This document shows, piece by piece, positions 4,832 to 7,728 of a DNA stretch of 7,728 bases (the first letter of the stretch is position 1; every line of letters begins with the position of its first letter). Made by a program: the position numbers and the translations under genes. The notes under the pieces were generated by a model. That model did no database searches and was not told the origin of the DNA. It saw only the letters and a list, made by a program, of their open reading frames with translations. The stretch spans positions 1 to 7,728 of the forward strand of contig JAOZJV010000156.1 in assembly GCA_029935695.1 (NCBI GenBank), written 5' to 3'. The stretch is from Candidatus Krumholzibacteriia bacterium (GTDB lineage Bacteria; Krumholzibacteriota; Krumholzibacteriia; LZORAL124-64-63).

Positions 4832-6611
4832 GCGCACCGGCTTGGCTTTTGCCCTGATTTTTCTAATTCTTGTTGGATCGCAATATTTAATGCCCAAACT
4901 TTTCCCTGCACCCGAACAACCAGAGGGTGCCGATTCAACCGCTGTTTTTACAGGGACCTATACCGAAGAAACCACAGAACCCGTTTTGGTTGTTGAAGAG
5001 AGCCTGCCATCGGAATTTTCTGAAATAGAGGTTCCTGCCCAGGGCCCGGAAACACCCGACCAGGCCTTGGCTTTGAAAGTGGGAGCTGTTGAAAAAACGA
5101 TCACAGTTTCAACACCACTTTACCGTCTTGAAATTTCCAGTCGTGGTGGACGGATTATTAGTTTCGAAACCTTGGAACACGAACACTTTGAGGGTAGTTT
5201 TGTTCAGTTGGTTCCTTCGGAAATTCCTGAAAACGGATTGGACGCATTGGTTTTCCGTTCTGGTGAAATTAAACTTGGTGCAGCCAACTTCCGCTTTGTG
5301 AATCCGACAAACATCGATCTGCATACGGGTGACAGCCAACAAAATCTTGATCTTATTGTTGAAACTACCGGGGGCCTGGCTGTACAGAAAACGTTTACCT
5401 TCTACTCCGATGTCTACGGGGTGGATGTTAACTATTCGTTGATTTCCCAGGACACGGAACTGTCCCGAACGTCTTTGAATTTGTTGGGCAACCCCGAAGA
5501 CTTCCGTTTCGGTTGGAATCAGGGCATCAAAATGACCGAACGCATTACGCGTATGGAAGTACCGGCCATGCGCTCCCTGTCTTTGGTTGGCGACCAACTT
5601 GAAACCAAAAAACTGGGCGGCCTGAAAAAGAACCAGGAAAAGGTTGAAGGTTACTACCGCGGATCCGTTCATTACGCTGCCGTTCAGAATAAATATTTTA
5701 CAGTTTTCGGAATTGTTCCCCAGGACAGCGGCGTTGTTGAAGGAACAATTCATTTGAGTGGTGACAAAGATCTTATGTCCCAATCCTGGGCTATTGAGGT
5801 GCCCGCTGTTCGCGGCACAGGATCTGAAATTGCCACTGCCAGGTTGCACCTTTTCATTGGCCCCGCCGATATAGAACTGGTGCATGTCTATGGACAGGAC
5901 ATTGAAAAAGGCATCGATCTTGGAATGAGAATCATTCGCCCTCTTTCGAGTGTTGTCTTGTCTTTAATGGGTTGGATGCATGGCTTCATTCCGAATTACG
6001 GAATTATTATCATTCTGTTTTCAGTCATCACCAAGTTGGCTTTTTATCCCTTGTCAAAAGCCCAGACTACATCCATGAAGCGGATGCAGGAAATCCAGCC
6101 CAAAATCAAAGAACTGCAGGAGAAGTACAAAAACGACAAAGACAAACTTAATCAGGCGACCATGAAACTCTATCAGGAGGAAAAAGTAAATCCTGTTGCC
6201 GGTTGCCTGCCAATGGTTGTTCAAATGCCCGTTTTCTTTGCCCTGTATCAGGCCTTGAACCACACCATCGCATTGCGCGGACAGCCTTTTGTGCTGTGGA
6301 TCACAGACTTGTCGCAACCGGACTCTTTATTCCCGTTGCCTTTTGAATTGCCCATGCTTGGCGGCGATTTCAATGTCTTGCCGATCCTCATGTCCGTTGC
6401 CATGTACTTTCAGACCAAACTGACTCCGAGCACTGGTGGTGGCCAAATGGCCATGATGAACACCATGCTGCCCTTGGTTATGGTCTTCATTTTCTACAAT
6501 ATGCCGTCCGGACTGGTCCTTTACTGGCTCGTAAACACCATTATGCAGGTGTACCAATCTTGGAGAATCCACACCAAGGCGGCGACTGATCAAGGAGTGC
6601 AAGCAACATGA
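4824..6611 (+). CDS. yidC: Membrane protein insertase YidC
   Basis: YidC inserts and folds inner-membrane proteins alone or with SecYEG. The 595-residue product has a first membrane segment (about 6-23), a large periplasmic domain (about 60-355) and a C-terminal insertase core. That core has [21 protein letters not shown] (391-411), a charged coiled hairpin (about 413-455), [23 protein letters not shown] (456-478), then segments near 514-530 and 545-575 ending [14 protein letters not shown]. The large periplasmic domain marks the Gram-negative form. The ATG at 4824 is preferred: [16 protein letters not shown] is the standard N-terminus and GGAG (4811-4814) lies 9 bases upstream. In-frame starts at 4701, 4803 and 4809 lack support. 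It overlaps yidD by 8 bases and the next gene by 4 (ATGA). Confidence 0.97.
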   Translation: MDRRTGLAFALIFLILVGSQYLMPKLFPAPEQPEGADSTAVFTGTYTEETTEPVLVVEESLPSEFSEIEVPAQGPETPDQALALKVGAVEKTITVSTPLYRLEISSRGGRIISFETLEHEHFEGSFVQLVPSEIPENGLDALVFRSGEIKLGAANFRFVNPTNIDLHTGDSQQNLDLIVETTGGLAVQKTFTFYSDVYGVDVNYSLISQDTELSRTSLNLLGNPEDFRFGWNQGIKMTERITRMEVPAMRSLSLVGDQLETKKLGGLKKNQEKVEGYYRGSVHYAAVQNKYFTVFGIVPQDSGVVEGTIHLSGDKDLMSQSWAIEVPAVRGTGSEIATARLHLFIGPADIELVHVYGQDIEKGIDLGMRIIRPLSSVVLSLMGWMHGFIPNYGIIIILFSVITKLAFYPLSKAQTTSMKRMQEIQPKIKELQEKYKNDKDKLNQATMKLYQEEKVNPVAGCLPMVVQMPVFFALYQALNHTIALRGQPFVLWITDLSQPDSLFPLPFELPMLGGDFNVLPILMSVAMYFQTKLTPSTGGGQMAMMNTMLPLVMVFIFYNMPSGLVLYWLVNTIMQVYQSWRIHTKAATDQGVQAT

Positions 6612-7728
6612 GTGATAAAATTGAAGCCCAGGGTAAAACCGTAGACGATGCAGTGAACGAAGCCCTGCTGCGTTTAGGTGCCCGGCGTGATGAAGTTGAT
6701 GTGACGGTTCTGGATAAACCCAAGAGCGGATTTCTTGGTCTTCTGGGAGGCCGCCCGGCGAAAGTTGAAGTGACCAGAAAAAGAAGCAGCCGCCGTGATC
6801 AGCGCCGTAACCAAAATAACCAGCCTGCCCATGAGTTTGGAGACAACTCGCGCTCAGGTCGCAACCGCAAAGGCAGCCGAAACAAAAAAGGTGGCGGCAA
6901 CGCTCCTAAAAAAGAGGCCCCCCGTGCAGCCAGTGTTGCTGAAGGAACCTCTTCTGCCAAATCAAACAACCAGGGCGGCGATGAACGACAGGGGCGGCGT
7001 GACAATGAACGCTCTGGGCGAAACCGGCGTCCCCGGCAACAAAAAAGTGGTGGGCAGGAAAATCCCCGCAAACCAAACCAGTCCAACGCAAACCAACAGG
7101 AAACTGGTGGTAACCAGGACAACGCACGTCAAAATCAGGAACAACGCCAGGAACGACAGCCACGGAATCGCCGCCCGCGCAACAGTCGGCAGGACCGCCC
7201 GCAGCGTCAGGCCCAACAACCCGAGAACACAGCAGCCCAGAGCGCGCCCGTGCAAAACGAACAGGCTTCCCGGGAAGAACAAACCCCTCGGGGCGGTGGT
7301 CGGCAAAATCGCGATAACCGCAATTCTCGTCCGCAAAGGAATGAACGGAGTGAACCTCGGGCCCCTCGAGTTCAGAATACCACACCTGATGAAATCATCG
7401 TCACAGGGATCAGTGCCGGAAAATACGCCAAACCCTTGCGCGAGATTCCTTCTGAAGAACTGAACAACCACCTTGAGGAAATTACCACCGGCTTGCTCGT
7501 CCGCGCGGGTTTTCCTTCCCGTTGTGAAGTCAAAGACAGCGAGTATCAGCAGGTGCGCGTGACTACTGATGACGAAAGTGCTGGTATGCTTATCGGCCGC
7601 CACGGAGCCACCATCGATTCAGTGGAGCACCTGGTTGAACGTATGATCAGCATGGCCGCTGGGGATCGGGTGAAAATGAACCTGGACATCAACAATTATC
7701 GCCTCCGTCGTCACGAAACATTGCTCCA
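6608..7728 (+). CDS. jag: Jag/KhpB-like RNA-binding protein with very long linker, C-terminus cut by the window edge
   Basis: This family (Jag, KhpB, SpoIIIJ-associated) binds RNA and is usually encoded next to yidC. The visible 373 residues are open to the right edge. The Jag-N domain spans about 4-55 (GKTVDDAVNEALLRLGA, then KSGFLGLLGG at 39-48). A linker of about 200 residues (57-257) is made almost wholly of Arg, Asn, Gln, Gly, Ser, Pro, Glu and Ala. A KH domain follows (about 275-358) with its GXXG loop as GRHG (330-333), and the R3H domain seems to begin at NNYRLRRHETLL. The start overlaps the yidC stop as ATGA, with AAGGAG at 6592-6597, so translation is coupled. The long linker is the unusual part. 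The frame is uninterrupted through it, so it is not a sequencing break. Confidence 0.92.
   Translation, partial: MSDKIEAQGKTVDDAVNEALLRLGARRDEVDVTVLDKPKSGFLGLLGGRPAKVEVTRKRSSRRDQRRNQNNQPAHEFGDNSRSGRNRKGSRNKKGGGNAPKKEAPRAASVAEGTSSAKSNNQGGDERQGRRDNERSGRNRRPRQQKSGGQENPRKPNQSNANQQETGGNQDNARQNQEQRQERQPRNRRPRNSRQDRPQRQAQQPENTAAQSAPVQNEQASREEQTPRGGGRQNRDNRNSRPQRNERSEPRAPRVQNTTPDEIIVTGISAGKYAKPLREIPSEELNNHLEEITTGLLVRAGFPSRCEVKDSEYQQVRVTTDDESAGMLIGRHGATIDSVEHLVERMISMAAGDRVKMNLDINNYRLRRHETLL

Noticed and set aside
5109..5885. 258-codon open frame on the minus strand
   Set aside because: It lies wholly antisense to the periplasmic domain of yidC, resembles no family I know, and has no ribosome site context; it is a shadow of yidC codon use.
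6795..7463. 222-codon plus-strand frame and long minus-strand frames in the jag linker
   Set aside because: The biased CGN/AAC/CAG codons of the linker keep other frames free of stops. The jag frame itself is continuous with recognisable Jag-N and KH domains on both sides.
1..7728. A previously undescribed gene system in this window
   Set aside because: Every sizeable gene belongs to a well-known family in its classic order; novelty is limited to details such as box variants, linkers and insertions.

Overview
This window is the conserved chromosome-origin neighbourhood of a bacterium. Two gene groups diverge. On the minus strand, dnaA, dnaN and recF (its start only) run leftward and encode the replication initiator, the sliding clamp and a recombination mediator. 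On the plus strand, rpmH, rnpA, yidD, yidC and a jag/khpB-like gene (cut by the right edge) run rightward and encode a ribosomal protein, the RNase P protein, two inner-membrane insertion proteins and an RNA-binding protein. The order is the classic recF-dnaN-dnaA / rpmH-rnpA-yidD-yidC-jag arrangement.

Organism: YidC is about 595 residues with a large soluble domain between its first two membrane segments, the form typical of bacteria with an outer membrane. The presence of Jag and the bipartite box layout around dnaA are seen in many phyla. Base composition is moderate. I cannot assign a phylum from the sequence alone. Several genes start at GTG or TTG (dnaA, dnaN, rpmH, rnpA).

Left region (1-1426): recF starts 9 bases after the dnaN stop, so the two are probably co-transcribed. 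Middle-left (1427-1908): the dnaN-dnaA gap carries a dnaN promoter candidate, an AT-rich stretch with TAG triplets next to two abutting DnaA boxes, further DnaA boxes, an inverted repeat and a strong dnaA terminator. This is the best candidate for the replication origin. Middle (1909-3348): dnaA. Middle-right (3349-3809): more DnaA boxes near dnaA, then a quiet stretch, then a strong sigma70-type promoter for rpmH. Right region (3810-7728): rpmH, rnpA, yidD, yidC and jag, the last three with overlapping ends (8 and 4 bases), implying translational coupling.

Functionally, one side starts and sustains replication and the other builds ribosomes, tRNA-processing capacity and membrane insertion. 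I see no defence system, mobile element, CRISPR array, tRNA or rRNA. The points worth following up are the origin architecture with unusual box variants, a roughly 200-residue R/N/Q-rich linker in Jag, an apparent insertion in RnpA and a histidine-rich YidD tail.
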